From assembly GCA_038207265.1 (NCBI GenBank), contig JBBQZZ010000003.1, positions 248,001-312,000 on the forward strand: DNA of 64,000 nt. The letters run 5' to 3'. Below the pieces are notes generated by a model. It saw nothing but the letters and a program-made list of their open reading frames with translations, was not told where the DNA came from and made no database searches. Positions within the stretch are counted from its first letter, which is position 1; the number at the start of each line of letters is the position of its first letter. The stretch comes from JACMLD01 sp038207265. GTDB taxonomy: Bacteria; Bacteroidota; Bacteroidia; Chitinophagales; Chitinophagaceae. Below, in pieces: positions 8,172 to 17,067 of this stretch. The position numbers and the translations under genes were made by a program.

Positions 8172-8198
8172 ATACCTGGTATAAAGTGTAATCCCAAT

Positions 8199-9269
8199 CT
8201 ATTTTCTTTTTTTACATTTCAACAAAGTCTGGCTAAGACCAATTCCATCTATTTGTTCTGCAATATCAAAACCAGCATCATTTACACATTGCAGGAAAGT
8301 TTCTGCACTATACATCTGGCTGTTACCATTGGCCAGTGCCGTAAAATAAATGGATGTCTGTTGCAGACAAAAAGCCGCAATTTCAAATCGTTGCTTATCC
8401 CAGAACGGTTCTAATATATATACAACACCGCTATCATCTAAAGCTTCGTAACATCTTTTTAAAATAGAAACAATTTCAGCTTCGGAAAAGCAATCCAGGA
8501 ACTGGCTCATCCAAACAGCATCAAATCCTTTCGGAAATTTTACTTTTTCATCTAAAATATTTACCGGGGAAAACGATACCCGATCCGATAAACCAAGGTT
8601 TGCTATTTTGACTTTGGCCACATTTAACTGGCCGGGCAGATCCATGATGGTTACGTTTATATCAGGTGCATAGTTGGCAGATGCAATAGCCCATTTGCCA
8701 GTATTACCGCCTACATCCAATAATTTTTTTGTCCCGTTCTTATATACCATGGGCAAAACCAACGGAAAAGCGTCATCGGAGAAAAAATGATCAAAACTAA
8801 ACCAGCTTTTCTGTACATGTTCAGGCAACTGCGATAATCCTTCATAGATGGTTTGCCATTCACCAAACTCTTTTAGTCCAACTGGTTTGCCGGTTTCGAT
8901 ACTTTTATCGAGATAGAAAAGCCCTTTATAATTTACATCGTGTATAAAATCCATGTTTGTTTTTGTCAATGGATCATGTAAAATAAAAAAGCCGATTTTT
9001 CCCAGCGTATATTTTTTATTGTTGATCAATACCAACCCCATTCCCAGGCCAGACTCCAGCAATACCCTTACACCGTATAAGGGCAGGTTTACTTTTTCTG
9101 TAATTTCTGCGATGGTTAACCCTGTGTTGCCACTGTTTTCCACCGCTTCCAGGATACCCGAATTTCTAAGTACCCTGGCAGCCTGGAATATCACGGGTCC
9201 GAAGGCGATCCATTGAGCCATTTCTTTGGCTTCGAAAGCAGATTTCTTGTCCTTATTAAAAAACTTCAT
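8199..9269 (-). CDS. SAM-dependent O-methyltransferase-like protein
   Basis: This 356-residue protein has the two-part build of plant-type small-molecule O-methyltransferases. An N-terminal winged-helix dimerisation region (about 10-100, with NSGILEAVENSG and LPLYGVRVLLESGL) is followed by a Rossmann domain with the SAM loop LLDVGGNTGKWA and MDLPGQ. The usual catalytic His of O-methyltransferases is not obvious: the region reads WMSQFLDCFS. The enzyme probably methylates the aryl head of the pigment at O or C. It lies between the halogenase-like and ketosynthase genes, as expected for tailoring. Confidence 0.8.
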   Translation of the reverse strand: MKFFNKDKKSAFEAKEMAQWIAFGPVIFQAARVLRNSGILEAVENSGNTGLTIAEITEKVNLPLYGVRVLLESGLGMGLVLINNKKYTLGKIGFFILHDPLTKTNMDFIHDVNYKGLFYLDKSIETGKPVGLKEFGEWQTIYEGLSQLPEHVQKSWFSFDHFFSDDAFPLVLPMVYKNGTKKLLDVGGNTGKWAIASANYAPDINVTIMDLPGQLNVAKVKIANLGLSDRVSFSPVNILDEKVKFPKGFDAVWMSQFLDCFSEAEIVSILKRCYEALDDSGVVYILEPFWDKQRFEIAAFCLQQTSIYFTALANGNSQMYSAETFLQCVNDAGFDIAEQIDGIGLSQTLLKCKKRK

Positions 9270-9309
9270 GCAATAGTTGTATATTTTTTCCTGGTAATAA
9301 ATTTATTCA

Positions 9310-10461
9310 TTAACCGGCTTTCCCAAATACCAATGCAGCATTGCATCCACCGAAACCAGATGCCGTTTTCAGGCAATGAGAGGCAGGCAACGCTATCAAT
9401 TTTTTGCTGATGTTGATTGGTTTTGATACACCCATTTCATTATAACCCAATGTTGGAATCATTATTTCCCTTTTCAAAGATTGTATTGCAATCACAGATT
9501 CTACAATACCCGCCGCTCCCAGCGTATGTCCGTAAAAACCTTTTATACTATTAACGGGTATACTTTCCATGCCCGCCAGCGAGAAAGCTTTTGCTTCCAT
9601 CTCATCATTGTAAATAGTTGCGGTACCATGTGCAGAAATGAAATCAATATTCGCAGATTCAAGTCCTGATTGCTTCAAAGACTTCTCAATTGCAATACAA
9701 AGTTCCTCTCCTGTGCGACTGGGGCCAGAAATATGGTTGGCATCGTTGCTCACCGCGCCGCCCATTAGTTTGATAGTTGCCTGGTTGCTCTTACCAGCAG
9801 ATAAAATAATGGTAGCTGCCGCTTCACCCAGGTTAATACCGTTCCTGTCTTTATCAAAAGGTTTGCAAAGTTGTGCACTTATAGCCTGGAATGATTGAAA
9901 TCCGGATAAAACAAATTCAGAAATCAGATCTGCGCCTGCCACAACCGCATGTTTATATAACCCGCTTTCAATAAGTCGTTTTCCGGTAACCAGGGCCGTT
10001 AGCCCGGAGATACATGCATTACTGATGACGATGGGTAAATTTTTATTTTTAAAATACCCAGCGATCTTTTTTGCTGAAGCATGTAATGCAATGCGTTCCT
10101 GTAATGCTGCAGTCATACTTTCTGTTTCGAGTAATCCAATATTTCCTTTGGTACTTGAAATGATAAGCACGGTTTCCGCATCACTTAAACGGATGGTTGT
10201 ATTTTGTAAAGCATCCGCAATAGATATTATTAAGAACTTTTCAAATTTTGTATACTGCTCTGCATTATCCAATGTTGCAAACCATTTTTCCTGCTGATCC
10301 GTTTTTATCAGTGAAGCAAAGTATGGAAGTGCTGAGATGCCGGTAGCCGCAGGGTGCTGTTCTATACCAGTAACGCCTTTGCTGATCTGAGCAAAATTAT
10401 CTGCAGTAGTGCAGCCCAATGGCGAAACAATATTATCCGAAACAATAAAGACATCTTTCAT
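9310..10461 (-). CDS. Beta-ketoacyl-ACP synthase family protein
   Basis: The 383-residue condensing enzyme has a complete triad: Cys150 in ISNACISG, His278 in AHGTAT and His312 in GHTLGAAG. It is shorter and more divergent than housekeeping FabF; the N-terminus MKDVFIVSDNIVSPLG lacks the canonical RVVITG strand. Aryl-polyene clusters carry two or three ketosynthases (ApeO/ApeR types), one of which may be selective for the aryl starter; which one this is cannot be told from sequence. The thioesterase-like gene lies 10 bases upstream. Confidence 0.87.
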   Translation of the reverse strand: MKDVFIVSDNIVSPLGCTTADNFAQISKGVTGIEQHPAATGISALPYFASLIKTDQQEKWFATLDNAEQYTKFEKFLIISIADALQNTTIRLSDAETVLIISSTKGNIGLLETESMTAALQERIALHASAKKIAGYFKNKNLPIVISNACISGLTALVTGKRLIESGLYKHAVVAGADLISEFVLSGFQSFQAISAQLCKPFDKDRNGINLGEAAATIILSAGKSNQATIKLMGGAVSNDANHISGPSRTGEELCIAIEKSLKQSGLESANIDFISAHGTATIYNDEMEAKAFSLAGMESIPVNSIKGFYGHTLGAAGIVESVIAIQSLKREIMIPTLGYNEMGVSKPINISKKLIALPASHCLKTASGFGGCNAALVFGKAG

Positions 10462-10471
10462 TAGCTGCCAG

Positions 10472-10897
10472 TTAAATCATGTTGTGTTTGATTTTCCATT
10501 CTTCAAAAAAAGGCGGATTGGTTAACTGTAAAACAGAATGGGCACGATCCAGGAAAACCTGTACAGAAGATCCTTTTGCAACCAATACCCCTGTAGCTGC
10601 ATTGTAAATAGTATAGTGAAAGACAATCTTCGCGGCTTCGCAGGGAAGGTATTTGGTTTCCACCATCATTTTTTCGCCATATCGGAGACTGCGTTTATAA
10701 TCGCAATTCACATTTACTATTGGTACCACGTAACCGCGATTATAAAAATCGAGATAGCTTAAGCCATGAACATTTCCGAACGCTTCTCTTCCATCTTCAA
10801 AATAACGGATATAATGCCCGTGCCAAACAATGCCCAGCGGATCGGCTTCATTAAAACGAACGGGTATTTCTGTTTTTTCCAGTAAGAATTTATTCAT
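10472..10897 (-). CDS. YbgC/4HBT-type hot-dog acyl thioesterase
   Basis: The 141-residue protein shows the 4-hydroxybenzoyl-CoA thioesterase signature RFNEADPLGIVWHGHYIRYF, including the catalytic-type Asp of the ADPLGIVWHG loop. Enzymes of this family hydrolyse acyl-CoA or acyl-ACP thioesters. In this operon it may release a polyene chain, edit stalled carrier proteins or hydrolyse the aryl-acyl starter; thioesterase-like genes are recurrent in aryl-polyene clusters. Confidence 0.85.
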   Translation of the reverse strand: MNKFLLEKTEIPVRFNEADPLGIVWHGHYIRYFEDGREAFGNVHGLSYLDFYNRGYVVPIVNVNCDYKRSLRYGEKMMVETKYLPCEAAKIVFHYTIYNAATGVLVAKGSSVQVFLDRAHSVLQLTNPPFFEEWKIKHNMI

Positions 10898-10933
10898 GCT
10901 TTCGTTTTTCTCAACACTTCAGTACCAGCCAGG

Positions 10934-11584
10934 CTATTGGTATTTATTTTTCCACTCCTTGTATTTTTTCTTTTCGATGGTCTCAATAAGATTTTTCAGC
11001 GCAGAAGCCCAGTAATTCCTGAAACCAAAAGCCATGCTGGTCTTGCTTTCAATTCTTTCCGTCATCAGCACTTTTTTAGCTTTCATATCAATTAATGTAA
11101 CCCAGACTGCTGCAGCTTTTTCAGATTTGCTCATTGCTTCCATCACGAAAAGTAATCCCACTCCTTTCTTATCTCCAAAATCAAAACCCTTTACCAAAGT
11201 ATTGATATCTTCTTCTTTTAAACGGTGAAAATCGCTGGTACTGGTTGATTTAATTTGTTCAGCATTTACTTTATCGTTTCGTTTGCCTACGGGACCCAGA
11301 TCATGGTCTATACTGCTTTTATGAAATGCCCCTGCCAAATCATATTTTTTTGATTCGGTCACTATCAGATCGTTTATGCCGGCAAATTGCCTGTCTTTGA
11401 TATCCATTTCATTGGCTGTGGCATCATCAATCAAACGAGCATTGGTAAAATCTATACCCAGGTAAATCACCTGTGTTTCACTTGAATTAAAAACATCTTT
11501 TGCAGTTTGTGCCAGCGCAACCTGTGCGATAACCGCCATTATAAATACTAAACATAACCTGTTCAAATTTTCAATAGATTTCAT
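10934..11584 (-). CDS. Conserved-looking secreted protein of unknown function in pigment operon
   Basis: The 216-residue product begins with a signal peptide ending near VALAQ (residue 26), so it is exported. The mature part has a segment DVFNSSETQVIYLGIDFTNA, a central polar region, and AVWVTLIDMKAKKVLMTERI near the C-terminus, suggesting a mixed alpha/beta domain. I do not recognise a named family. Its coupling by ATGA overlap to the dehydratase gene at 11581 makes it an integral part of the operon. A role in periplasmic handling or surface deposition of pigment is only a guess. Confidence 0.65.
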   Translation of the reverse strand: MKSIENLNRLCLVFIMAVIAQVALAQTAKDVFNSSETQVIYLGIDFTNARLIDDATANEMDIKDRQFAGINDLIVTESKKYDLAGAFHKSSIDHDLGPVGKRNDKVNAEQIKSTSTSDFHRLKEEDINTLVKGFDFGDKKGVGLLFVMEAMSKSEKAAAVWVTLIDMKAKKVLMTERIESKTSMAFGFRNYWASALKNLIETIEKKKYKEWKNKYQ

Positions 11585-12018
11585 TGTGACAATTTATTTG
11601 AGTTGATAATAAATATTTTCATTTCGCATTTTGCCAGTAACCGGTTATTACAGGTAACGCTGCCGTTGATCAAGGTTACATCAAAAACCTGATTACCGAT
11701 GCTGATAACGGTTTCCAATACATCAGCAACATTGGGTAAATCAAACACTTCGAAATTTTTAACAGCCCCTATATAACCTACTTTTACCGCTTCACCCAAA
11801 CGCTGGCTGTTGTAACCAGCCCGCGCGGCAGCTGTTTGCGCAATATTCTCCAATATGCCGGCTTCCCGGAACAAACCATTTTCAACAAAAATATTGTCAG
11901 CTCTTACCTGCAACCTTGTACCCGTGCGGTGCTCATCTGTAAACATCAATTCATCAATCATTACAAACGGGGGCCGTTGTGGTATAAGAGATACAACCTT
12001 GTCTTTTGCAACAATCAT
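11581..12018 (-). CDS. Hot-dog dehydratase, ApeP/FabZ-like
   Basis: This 145-residue hot-dog protein has the N-terminal IPQRPPFVMIDEL motif of FabZ/ApeP-like dehydratases and the second helix ILENIAQTAAARAGY, with Glu and Gln where the second active-site side chain is expected. The central segment has diverged from FabZ, lacking GHFP. It is a good candidate for removing water from each 3-hydroxyacyl-ACP so that a conjugated polyene accumulates. It is joined by ATGA overlaps both to the acyltransferase gene upstream and to the unknown secreted protein downstream. Confidence 0.8.
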   Translation of the reverse strand: MIVAKDKVVSLIPQRPPFVMIDELMFTDEHRTGTRLQVRADNIFVENGLFREAGILENIAQTAAARAGYNSQRLGEAVKVGYIGAVKNFEVFDLPNVADVLETVISIGNQVFDVTLINGSVTCNNRLLAKCEMKIFIINSNKLSQ

Positions 12019-12896
12019 GTTTTCCAGAAATTAAAATAATTAAACCATTGTTCAGGATACAGTTTTGCTTTTGTTTCCATTTCAGCAACAAAGTTATTCA
12101 GCATTTGCTTCATAACTTCCTCCTTTGAAAGGTTTCCGTACTCAATTATTTCGCTTGCGTACAAATGATAATGCGTACTCGTTTCTTTGAATGCGAACAC
12201 AAAAGACACCGGCACTTTGAACGTGTTGGCCAGCACAAAGGGACCGGCCGGAAATTTTGCAGGTTCACCCAGGAAATCATTTATTAGCGTCTTATTCCCT
12301 TCTAAAAAACGATCCGCATGCATACAAACCAGCTCATTATTTTTCAAAGCATCACTGATGGCATAAATATGCGAAAGATCTTCTTTAATCACAATGATAT
12401 TCATGTTTCGCTTGCCGGTAACTTCTTCAAGGTATTTTTTTATCTGCTGGTGTTCGCCATCAAACATCACCACATTGATTTTTGTATCCAGTCTTTTCAA
12501 AAGATAGCCCGCAATTTCCCAATTACCCAGGTGCGCACTTAATAAAAGTCCGCCGTTTTGAAGGGCAGTTATTCTCCGCAGGTTTTCTTCGCCCTCAAAA
12601 TCATAGGTGAACTTATTATCTATTCCGGACATGATTACAATTTTGTCAATAATCGTTTGACCCAGACTGTAATAGTTTTTATAAAGCATGCCCAGCGATT
12701 GAAGCCGGTTATATCCAAGCTTTTTATGAAAATAATAAAATATGTGCTTTGATGACTGGTAAGAAAATAAAAAATAGTAAAGTACAACAAACCTGAGCAG
12801 CAGGTAAGCCGGTTTAACACCAAATACTTTAATGGTGCTTACAAAAATGCGGTATCCAAGTGGCGTGCCTTTGCTTTTTCCTTGCCAGGATGGCAT
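12015..12896 (-). CDS. Lysophospholipid acyltransferase family protein (HtrB/LpxL-like)
   Basis: The 293-residue protein has a hydrophobic N-terminal helix (about 28-48) and the acyltransferase motif HLGNWE (HxxxxE) around residue 122-127, followed by HADRF and GEPAKFPAGPF. It matches the LpxL/HtrB branch that moves acyl groups from ACP onto membrane lipid acceptors. In aryl-polyene systems such an enzyme is thought to attach the polyene acyl chain to a lipid anchor; for a flexirubin, formation of the ester would be an alternative. The start codon shares its A with the stop of the ACP gene (TAATG). Confidence 0.83.
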   Translation of the reverse strand: MPSWQGKSKGTPLGYRIFVSTIKVFGVKPAYLLLRFVVLYYFLFSYQSSKHIFYYFHKKLGYNRLQSLGMLYKNYYSLGQTIIDKIVIMSGIDNKFTYDFEGEENLRRITALQNGGLLLSAHLGNWEIAGYLLKRLDTKINVVMFDGEHQQIKKYLEEVTGKRNMNIIVIKEDLSHIYAISDALKNNELVCMHADRFLEGNKTLINDFLGEPAKFPAGPFVLANTFKVPVSFVFAFKETSTHYHLYASEIIEYGNLSKEEVMKQMLNNFVAEMETKAKLYPEQWFNYFNFWKT

Positions 12897-13153
12897 TATA
12901 CTGGTTCTTTAGCATTTACCCGGCGGGCAACATAGTCATAAAAATCCTGGAAGCTGACGATACCTGTAAAGTCTTCCGGTTTTACTTTAAACCCAAAGTT
13001 ATTTTCGATTACCACTACAAGGTCTATATAGTCTAGGCTATCCAGTTCAAGGGTTTCTTTCAGGTTTCCTCCGGGTGTAATTTTTACAGGATCTACTTCA
13101 AATTCTTCCCCCAGAAACTCATTAATTTTCGAAATGATATTTTCATTGGTCAT
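12896..13153 (-). CDS. Acyl carrier protein (second of two in operon)
   Basis: This 85-residue ACP carries Ser39 in the attachment motif ELDSLDYIDL. I chose ATG at 13153 (MTNENIISKI), which starts at the first helix and lies 11 bases past the ketosynthase stop; the longer frame from 13177 would add an unlikely MEPLNLWL leader. Two distinct carriers suggest separate roles, for example starter loading and chain elongation, as in ApeE/ApeF pairs. Confidence 0.9.
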   Translation of the reverse strand: MTNENIISKINEFLGEEFEVDPVKITPGGNLKETLELDSLDYIDLVVVIENNFGFKVKPEDFTGIVSFQDFYDYVARRVNAKEPV

Positions 13154-13164
13154 AAGCCACAAGT

Positions 13165-14388
13165 TTAATGGTTCCACTTTTTTACAATGAGCGAGGAATT
13201 GGTTCCTCCAAACCCAAATGAGTTCGACAAAAATATTTCAAATTCTTTATTAATCGTGTTTTTTGCGATGTTCAGTTTGGCAGAATCCTCATCTGGGTTT
13301 TCGAAATTGATATTGGGGGCAATAAATCCATTTTGCATCATCAGCATTGAATATACAACTTCACTGGCGCCTGCCATCCAGCATTCGTGCCCCGTCATCG
13401 ACTTTGTTGAACTTACAAAAGGATTTGAGGATCCAAACACTTCATATATTGCTTTCGCTTCGCTGGCATCGCCCGCCGGGGTAGACGTTGCATGTGCATT
13501 GATATACGCTATATCAGCAGCGTTAATACCTGCATCTTTCAGCGCCATTTTAAGCGCCCTAACTGGCCCATCAACTGTTGGATTTGATATATGTCCCCCG
13601 TTAGAAGAAAAACCATAACCCAAAACTTCCCCCATTATAGTTGCATTTCTTTCCTGCGCAGATTCAAGACTTTCCAGGATAACTGTTGCTGCGCCACCGC
13701 TGGGTATTAAACCATCCCTGTCGCGATCAAAAGGTCTCGAAGCTTTTGTAGGTTCAGATTCTCTGGTTGAAAAAGCTGACAAAGCATCAAAGTTACCCAT
13801 GGCATACTTATTTATTTCCTGTGCACCTCCGCAGATCACCATTTGCTGCAAACCACTTTTTATAAAATGATATCCCAAACCAATAGAATGAGAACCACTG
13901 GCACAAGCTGCGCTTATTGTAAGATTGATGCCTTTCAATTTAAAAATGGTAGCCAGGTTCATGGTTACGGTAGAATTCATGGTTTGAAAAACCGAACCAG
14001 AACCTACCATCATGGTATCTTTCTTCTCCCGAATAATATCTATTCCATGTATAACAGGGTATGCTGAGCTATCATTGCCATATAATATTCCCACTTCGTG
14101 TGCATCTATATAATCCTGATCAATGTCTGCATTTCGTAGTGCTTCAACAGTAGCCAGGTAGGCATATTCACCTTGCTCCGGTAACATAATCCTTGCTCTT
14201 CTGTCCAGAATGCTCTTTAGATTTGGTTTCTCAACAAAACCTGTCAGGGCGCTGCGATAGCCAAATGCTTTGCGTTCCTGGTCAAACACAATTCCTGATT
14301 TACCTTCATAAAGTGAGGTTTTCACTTCATCCAGGTCTTTTCCCAGGCAGGAATAAATCCCCATTCCGGATATCACTACTCGATTCAT
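13165..14388 (-). CDS. FabB-like beta-ketoacyl-ACP synthase
   Basis: From the ATG at 14388 the product has 407 residues and starts MNRVVISGMGIYS, the canonical KAS first strand; the frame extends to 14433 but that leader is not family-like. The triad is Cys162 in SAACASGS, His299 in NAHATST and His334 in TGHECWMAGA. NAHATST and the GHE pattern are closer to FabB than to FabF. It probably condenses the aryl starter or early intermediates. The preceding 160 bases to fabG are AT-rich and hold no gene. Confidence 0.9.
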   Translation of the reverse strand: MNRVVISGMGIYSCLGKDLDEVKTSLYEGKSGIVFDQERKAFGYRSALTGFVEKPNLKSILDRRARIMLPEQGEYAYLATVEALRNADIDQDYIDAHEVGILYGNDSSAYPVIHGIDIIREKKDTMMVGSGSVFQTMNSTVTMNLATIFKLKGINLTISAACASGSHSIGLGYHFIKSGLQQMVICGGAQEINKYAMGNFDALSAFSTRESEPTKASRPFDRDRDGLIPSGGAATVILESLESAQERNATIMGEVLGYGFSSNGGHISNPTVDGPVRALKMALKDAGINAADIAYINAHATSTPAGDASEAKAIYEVFGSSNPFVSSTKSMTGHECWMAGASEVVYSMLMMQNGFIAPNINFENPDEDSAKLNIAKNTINKEFEIFLSNSFGFGGTNSSLIVKKWNH

Positions 14389-14556
14389 CGTTGATTTAAA
14401 AAGTTGCTTTAATTTGATCTCTTCCTTCAACAATTAATTTATTCCAATGCAGATTAAATGCTTGTTATGATTGGCGCAACTGTTTATTTGCTGAATTGTA
14501 TTTTTTTATAAATAAATTGTATAATCTGAATACCGACTAAATGTATAATAATAAAA

Positions 14557-15285
14557 TCAGGAATACAAACCCCCATTGATTGACAAAATCTCCGCTGTTA
14601 TATAACCAGCTTCCGGAGACGCCAGGAAGCCTACTGCATGTGCTACTTCTTCAGGTAAACCAAATCGTTTAACAGGTATGATGGCCATCAATTCTTTTTC
14701 ATTCAATCCTTCAGTCATATCTGTCCTGATAAAACCCGGGGCAACAGCATTTACTGTTATTCCACGCCTGCCTACTTCCTGCGCCAGTGCTTTGGTTGCA
14801 CCAATCACACCTGCTTTTGCTGCGGAATAATTGGTTTGTCCTGCCATACCTTTCAAACCGGAAAGGGATACAACATTGATGATGCGCCCGTATCTTTTCA
14901 ATAACATGCCGTTTAATACGAGTCTTGTAACATAGAAAAACCCATCGAGGTTTGTTCTGATTACGTCTTCCCATTGACTGTCTTTCATCCACATCATCAA
15001 TCCGTCTTCTTTAATACCAGCATTGTTGACCAGTACTTCAATTGGTTTGTCCGTATTCAATTCAAGCCAGGTTCCCAGTTTACTTTGAATCTCCTCTTTT
15101 TGTGAAACGTCAAATTGAAGTAGCTCTGCACTACCACCTTTCTCTATTATGAGTGACAGGGTATTACCGGCTTCTGTTTCATTGCCTTTATAATTAATCA
15201 GCACATGATAACCCATGCCTGCCAGTTTAATACAAATTGCCCTGCCTATACCTCTTGAACCACCGGTTACCAATGCACAATTCAT
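14557..15285 (-). CDS. fabG: 3-oxoacyl-ACP reductase, FabG/ApeQ type
   Basis: The 242-residue short-chain dehydrogenase has TGGSRGIG (7-14) for NADP(H), NNAG at 87-90 and the catalytic Ser140, Tyr153 and Lys157 in NYSAAK. It should reduce each 3-ketoacyl-ACP in the polyene cycle. The context next to a ketosynthase, ACP and dehydratases is that of aryl-polyene operons, so this is probably the dedicated pathway reductase and not the housekeeping FabG; the symbol denotes the family. Confidence 0.9.
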   Translation of the reverse strand: MNCALVTGGSRGIGRAICIKLAGMGYHVLINYKGNETEAGNTLSLIIEKGGSAELLQFDVSQKEEIQSKLGTWLELNTDKPIEVLVNNAGIKEDGLMMWMKDSQWEDVIRTNLDGFFYVTRLVLNGMLLKRYGRIINVVSLSGLKGMAGQTNYSAAKAGVIGATKALAQEVGRRGITVNAVAPGFIRTDMTEGLNEKELMAIIPVKRFGLPEEVAHAVGFLASPEAGYITAEILSINGGLYS

Positions 15286-15337
15286 GCTTTTACCTTAAAT
15301 ACAATGATTGAATAAGATTAATTAAACCTAATATACG

Positions 15338-16921
15338 TTATTTAGAAAGTGATGCGGATGTTTGTTTAATGGCTTGCTTACCTAAAAATACCGTATCTGA
15401 TTTTTCAAGGTAATTTTTTACAAGTCTCAGCTCTTTATACATTGGCTTATCCTCTATAAATTTTGGAAATAGCTTTCTTACTTCCTGGTAGACTTTGAAT
15501 GTATAGGTGGAAAGGCGGGCCGTGCATTCAAGATAATCGATGGCCTGCAAGATGGTTACCAGCTGAATGGCCAGCACTTCAAATGAATTATCAACTACTT
15601 TTTTGGTGATGTTAGCTGCATTGCAGCCCATGCTCACTATGTCCTGGTTATCGTTGTTATTTGGAATGCTGTGAACATACATTGGAAACGATAATGTTTG
15701 ATTTTCCGCAACCGTGGAAGTTGCGGAAAACTGCATGCCCTGGATGCCGAAATTCAAACCCAGTACCCCAAGATTTACAAACGGTGGAAATTTCTGGTTG
15801 AGTTTGTCATTCAAGAGGTAATTCAGTTGTCGCTCTGCAAGCATTGAAAGTTTGGTAACCGATATTTTCAGTTTGTCCATTTCAAGTGCTACATAATCGC
15901 CGTGAAAATTTCCGCCGTGAAAAATGTTTTGATTTTCGTGATCAATTACCGGGTTATCATTTACAGAATTCAGTTCATCCACTACAACTTTTTCTGCCTG
16001 CAGAATAGTATCGTAGACAGGGCCCAGCACCTGGCTTACACAACGCAACGAATAATACTCCTGTACCTTATCTTCAAATACTTCCTGGTTGATGTTTTCT
16101 GGTTTGTATAAATGTTGCGATCGGCTCCGGATCATTTTACTGTCCTTCAATATTTCCCGTTGCAATGCTGCAATACGGTTTTGCCCCTCATGTTTTTTAA
16201 CAACGTTCAATTCGTATGAATAATGATCGTCAAATGCTTCTACTATTTCATTTGTCATAGAGGACAAAACCAGCGACCATTCCAGTAATTTTTTTGCCTG
16301 TATGATATTTACAAGACCAATACCCGTCATTGCGGAAGTACCATTCAGGATCGCCAGTCCTTCGCGCATGTGTATGGAAAGTGGCTTTATGTTGAGTCGT
16401 TTAAAAACCTGTTCGGTTGGCTGCAGGGTTTCTTCATAAACTACTTCTCCTTCACCAATTAAAACCAATGCCAGGTGCGCCAGTTGCACCAGGTCCCCGC
16501 TGGCACCTACACCGCCGTGTTCATAGATGCATGGGTAAATGTTGTTATTGATAAGTGCTTCCAGTAAATAAATAATATCTGTATGTACTCCTGAGTATCC
16601 CTGCAATAAACTGTTAAGCCTGGCCAGCATCAACGCTTTTATAAGTACCGGTTCCAGTAATTTGCCACCACCGGAGCAATGACTTCTGATAAGATTGTAT
16701 TGAAGCTGGATGATATTTTCCTCATTCACCTTATACTGTGCCATGGGTCCGAAACCCGTATTGATACCGTATATGAGTTTGTTTTTAGAGAATTTCTTAA
16801 GAAAGAGATGACTTTCTTCCACTCTTTTTAAAGAAGAAGAAGGAATTGAAACCTGCCTGCCTTTGAATAGTACTTCATTACAATCATCCAGCGTAAGCTG
16901 TTTTTCCACAATAACATTCAT
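15338..16921 (-). CDS. Aromatic amino acid ammonia-lyase (tyrosine/histidine ammonia-lyase family)
   Basis: The 527-residue enzyme has the self-processing Ala140-Ser141-Gly142 triad in GGVGASGDL, which forms the MIO electrophile, and Tyr51 in YGINTGFG. Near the selectivity pocket it reads LIRSHCSG (Ser80-His81). Family members remove ammonia from His, Tyr or Phe. Its place next to an adenylating ligase and ketosynthases argues for a tyrosine ammonia-lyase that makes 4-coumarate, the accepted starter for flexirubin; no urocanase or hutI neighbours are present. The Ser-His pair is more histidase-like by textbook rules, so substrate choice is inferred from context. Confidence 0.87.
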   Translation of the reverse strand: MNVIVEKQLTLDDCNEVLFKGRQVSIPSSSLKRVEESHLFLKKFSKNKLIYGINTGFGPMAQYKVNEENIIQLQYNLIRSHCSGGGKLLEPVLIKALMLARLNSLLQGYSGVHTDIIYLLEALINNNIYPCIYEHGGVGASGDLVQLAHLALVLIGEGEVVYEETLQPTEQVFKRLNIKPLSIHMREGLAILNGTSAMTGIGLVNIIQAKKLLEWSLVLSSMTNEIVEAFDDHYSYELNVVKKHEGQNRIAALQREILKDSKMIRSRSQHLYKPENINQEVFEDKVQEYYSLRCVSQVLGPVYDTILQAEKVVVDELNSVNDNPVIDHENQNIFHGGNFHGDYVALEMDKLKISVTKLSMLAERQLNYLLNDKLNQKFPPFVNLGVLGLNFGIQGMQFSATSTVAENQTLSFPMYVHSIPNNNDNQDIVSMGCNAANITKKVVDNSFEVLAIQLVTILQAIDYLECTARLSTYTFKVYQEVRKLFPKFIEDKPMYKELRLVKNYLEKSDTVFLGKQAIKQTSASLSK

Positions 16922-16989
16922 AATAATAGGTGCTTGAAAAGTTCAGAACGCTCAAAAATAATGTAAACAAACCAAACGCTGAATTAGGA

Positions 16990-17035
16990 ATCACCGACTG
17001 GGAATTGGAATAAGGAATTGGGAATCTGGAATTGG
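16990..17035. repeat. Imperfect GGAATTGG-type short tandem repeat
   Basis: The spacer between the ligase and ammonia-lyase genes contains near-copies of GGGAATTGGAA in a row (GGGAATTGGAATAAGGAATTGGGAATCTGGAATTGG). It is non-coding and AT-rich around it. I see no copy elsewhere in the window. Confidence 0.5.
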
Positions 17036-17067
17036 CAGTATCCTGTTCATCATTCTACATCTGCCGA

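Noticed and set aside
14711..14992. Minus-strand frame overlapping fabG
   Set aside because: It is an alternative frame of fabG itself, lacking any recognisable domain.
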